Source of the DNA: Methylobacterium marchantiae
GTDB taxonomy: Bacteria; Pseudomonadota; Alphaproteobacteria; Rhizobiales; Beijerinckiaceae
NCBI RefSeq assembly: GCF_022179405.1
Contig: NZ_BPQT01000050.1
Span: 1 to 64,000 of the forward strand
Length of the DNA stretch: 64,000 bases
Reading direction: 5' to 3'
Under the pieces are notes generated by a model. That model searched no databases and had not been told where the DNA came from. It saw only the letters and a program-made list of their open reading frames with translations. Position numbers and translations under genes: made by a program. Below are positions 62,420-64,000 of the stretch, piece after piece (positions within the stretch are counted from its first letter, which is position 1; every line of letters begins with the position of its first letter).

Positions 62420-62885
62420 GGGCGATCGATCCTCGGACGGGTATGGCAGCGGCGGCGCCATCGCCCCACGAGCCACGGGCAGGCTGCCCGATCCCGGACC
62501 CGGCGCCTATCCCGGATATGTGGATAAGGCCGGCATTTCTGGGGAGCGGCCTTCCGTCTCGGGTGCGGGACGAAGCTTTTCGTCGATCCGCTCTTGAACC
62601 GCCGAAGCTCTCGCCGGTTGACACCCTGTCTCACGGCCAATCCGGGCGACCTGCCGCAGAGATCGATGCGTCTTCATCGGGGTGCGCGACAGCCGGAATC
62701 TGGTTTCACTGCAACGGACATCGAATGTCTTCATTCGACGGGACGGGGAAGGCGGATCTCTTGCGAAATGGCGTCGCTCGCGGCCGCAGCGATCCAGTAC
62801 AAAGCGGAATGTTTCGACGCTTTCGCGCTTGTGGAATGAGTGTTCGAGGCATGAGCGCGACGGCCGCTCGGGGAGGATGAACAGC
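62420..62885. other. Divergent spacer before the last gene
   Basis: About 465 nt between the SUV3-like helicase and the divergent acyl-CoA dehydrogenase. Small frames occur on both strands without ribosome sites or family character. It must contain both promoters; no clear palindrome or repeat was seen. Confidence 0.5.
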
Positions 62886-64000
62886 GTGGACCAGCCGACA
62901 CCGGTCGCTCACGTCGTCGATGCCACGGATGCCGCGAGGATCGCCGCACGGGTCGCGGCCTCGCGGGCGGCCGAACACGATCACGACGGCGGGTTTCCCG
63001 AGGCGGATGTGGATCATCTCCGGACGCTCGGTCTGCTCGCCGCGCCGATCCCGCGGGACGAGGGCGGGGCCGGCCTCGGCGAGGAGCCGGGTGCGGCGAG
63101 CCTGTGCGACGTGCTGCGCCTCGTCGGCAGCGGCAGTCTCGCCCTCGGCCGGATCTACGAGGGCCATGTCAACGCCCTGCAGCTCGTCGCCCGCTACGGC
63201 GACGCCTCCCAGCGCTCCCGGCTCTTCGCCGATGCGCGGCACGGGCATCTGTTCGGAGTCTGGAACACCGAGCGCGCCGATGACGGGCTGAAGCTCGTGG
63301 AAGGCCCCGACGGGTATCGCCTGAAATCCGGCAAGATCCTCGCCTCCGGCGCCGGCTACGTCACCCGCCCCCTGGTCACCGCCCGCACGATCCCCGGCGA
63401 CCTCGCCTACATGGTGGTGGCGGATCTCGCCCCCTTCACGCGCGCCGATCTCTCCGATTGGCGGGCCCATGGCATGCGTGCCTCGGCCACGGGCACTGTC
63501 GATCTGACCGGCCTCGCCCTCACGCGGGACGACCTGCTGGGCGAGCCCGATTCCTACGGCCGGCAGCCCTATTTCTTCGGCGGCGCCTGGCGTTTCGCCG
63601 CCGTCCAGCTCGGCGGGGTCGAGGCCGTGCTCGACATCTGGCGCGATCACCTCCGCCGGACCGGCCGGGGGCACGATCCGCATCAATCGGCGCGGCTGGG
63701 GGAAGGGCTCGCCGCCGCCGAGACCGCACGCCTCTGGGTCGAGCGCGCGGCCCGCATCGTGTTCGAGGACGATCTCCATCCCGACCGGATCGTGGCCTAT
63801 GTCCATCTGGCGCGAACCGCTGTGGAAGCGGCGGGGCTGACCGTGCTGCAGCTCGCCCAGCGCTCGGTGGGATTGCAGGGGTTCCTGCGCGATCATCCCC
63901 TCGAACGGGCCTCGCGCGATCTCGCCACCTATCTGCGTCAGCCGGCACCGGATTTCGCGCTGACCTCCGCCGCGCGCTATGTTCTCGGTGAGACCGTCGC
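62886..64000 (+). CDS. Acyl-CoA dehydrogenase family protein, C-terminus cut by window
   Basis: 371 codons are present and the frame runs off the window. The N-terminal domain shows EADVDHLRTLGLLAAPIPRD and DEGGAGLGEEPGAASLCDVL. The middle domain has RLKSGKILASGAGYVTRPLV, and the C-terminal domain begins FFGGAWRFAAVQLGGVEAVL. It is a divergent member (desulfurisation/SfnB-like) of the family, so the substrate may not be a simple acyl-CoA. GTG 62886 is chosen because GGGAGG lies 9 nt upstream; an ATG at 62877 abuts that same site and is thus less likely. Confidence 0.85.
   Translation, partial: MDQPTPVAHVVDATDAARIAARVAASRAAEHDHDGGFPEADVDHLRTLGLLAAPIPRDEGGAGLGEEPGAASLCDVLRLVGSGSLALGRIYEGHVNALQLVARYGDASQRSRLFADARHGHLFGVWNTERADDGLKLVEGPDGYRLKSGKILASGAGYVTRPLVTARTIPGDLAYMVVADLAPFTRADLSDWRAHGMRASATGTVDLTGLALTRDDLLGEPDSYGRQPYFFGGAWRFAAVQLGGVEAVLDIWRDHLRRTGRGHDPHQSARLGEGLAAAETARLWVERAARIVFEDDLHPDRIVAYVHLARTAVEAAGLTVLQLAQRSVGLQGFLRDHPLERASRDLATYLRQPAPDFALTSAARYVLGETV

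Noticed and set aside
60338-62527. 729-codon open frame antisense to the SUV3-like helicase
   Set aside because: Same cause. Low-complexity Gly/Asp/Arg sequence without motifs, opposite a gene with intact helicase motifs.

Overview
This GC-rich window reads as chromosome of a free-living or plant-associated alphaproteobacterium of the Hyphomicrobiales (Rhizobiales), most likely Methylobacteriaceae. The assignment is inferred from gene content: a eukaryote-type glutamine synthetase II with a sigma-54 promoter, a PetP/PetR regulator pair, HrcA, a phasin, a NepR-like anti-sigma domain, a SuhB/MmgR-like small RNA, DUF1127 and DUF1236 proteins, and a tRNA-His that lacks the usual extra 5' G. No rRNA, CRISPR array, intact insertion sequence or prophage was found. 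Most of the window is core chromosome.

Layout. 1-5.4 kb: the end of an MHS-type transporter, then the acetate module acs, DUF485 and actP on the minus strand. 5.6-10.4 kb: a small exported protein, an orphan periplasmic binding protein and a large PdhS-like histidine kinase. 10.6-12.4 kb: a phasin and small proteins. 12.5-17.2 kb: cell-wall genes and regulators on the minus strand, namely an L,D-transpeptidase, two transglutaminase-fold proteins, a NepR-like/receiver fusion and a lytic transglycosylase-like protein. 17.4-24.9 kb: a HEAT-repeat remnant, tRNA-His, a ClC channel, a YfdX protein, a second MHS transporter and a Gly-rich DUF1236 protein.

25-34.6 kb: an AraC regulator with an unusual duplicated start, hrcA, glutaminase, a WYL regulator next to a GST, glnII, a His-rich exported protein, then rph-rdgB and hemW. 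34.6-37.4 kb: the conserved cluster of a PBP-activator lipoprotein, rsmI and yraN. 37.5-43.6 kb: a single-domain FAT-GUY-like response regulator, an osmoprotectant-type ABC operon without an ATPase, a second L,D-transpeptidase and an extensin-like protein. 43.7-47.7 kb: petP-petR-histidine kinase, divergent from ilvE. 47.7-56.5 kb: small proteins, a Flp pilin, a MATE exporter overlapping a Kef-type antiporter, two DUF1127 proteins, a MocR regulator and an acyl-CoA dehydrogenase.

56.6-58.6 kb is a small accessory islet (unknown protein, GNAT, GrpB) that ends in a MITE-like element with perfect 19-bp terminal repeats. It is followed by a probable SuhB/MmgR small RNA, a palindromic intergenic repeat, a phosphatase overlapping a SUV3-like helicase, and an acyl-CoA dehydrogenase cut by the window end.

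The themes are carbon overflow and storage (acetate, PHB), nitrogen assimilation (glnII, glutaminase), envelope remodelling and stress signalling. The most unusual items are the NepR-REC fusion, the MITE-like element, the candidate small RNA, the duplicated translation start of the AraC gene, and a transglutaminase paralogue whose catalytic His position is Ser.
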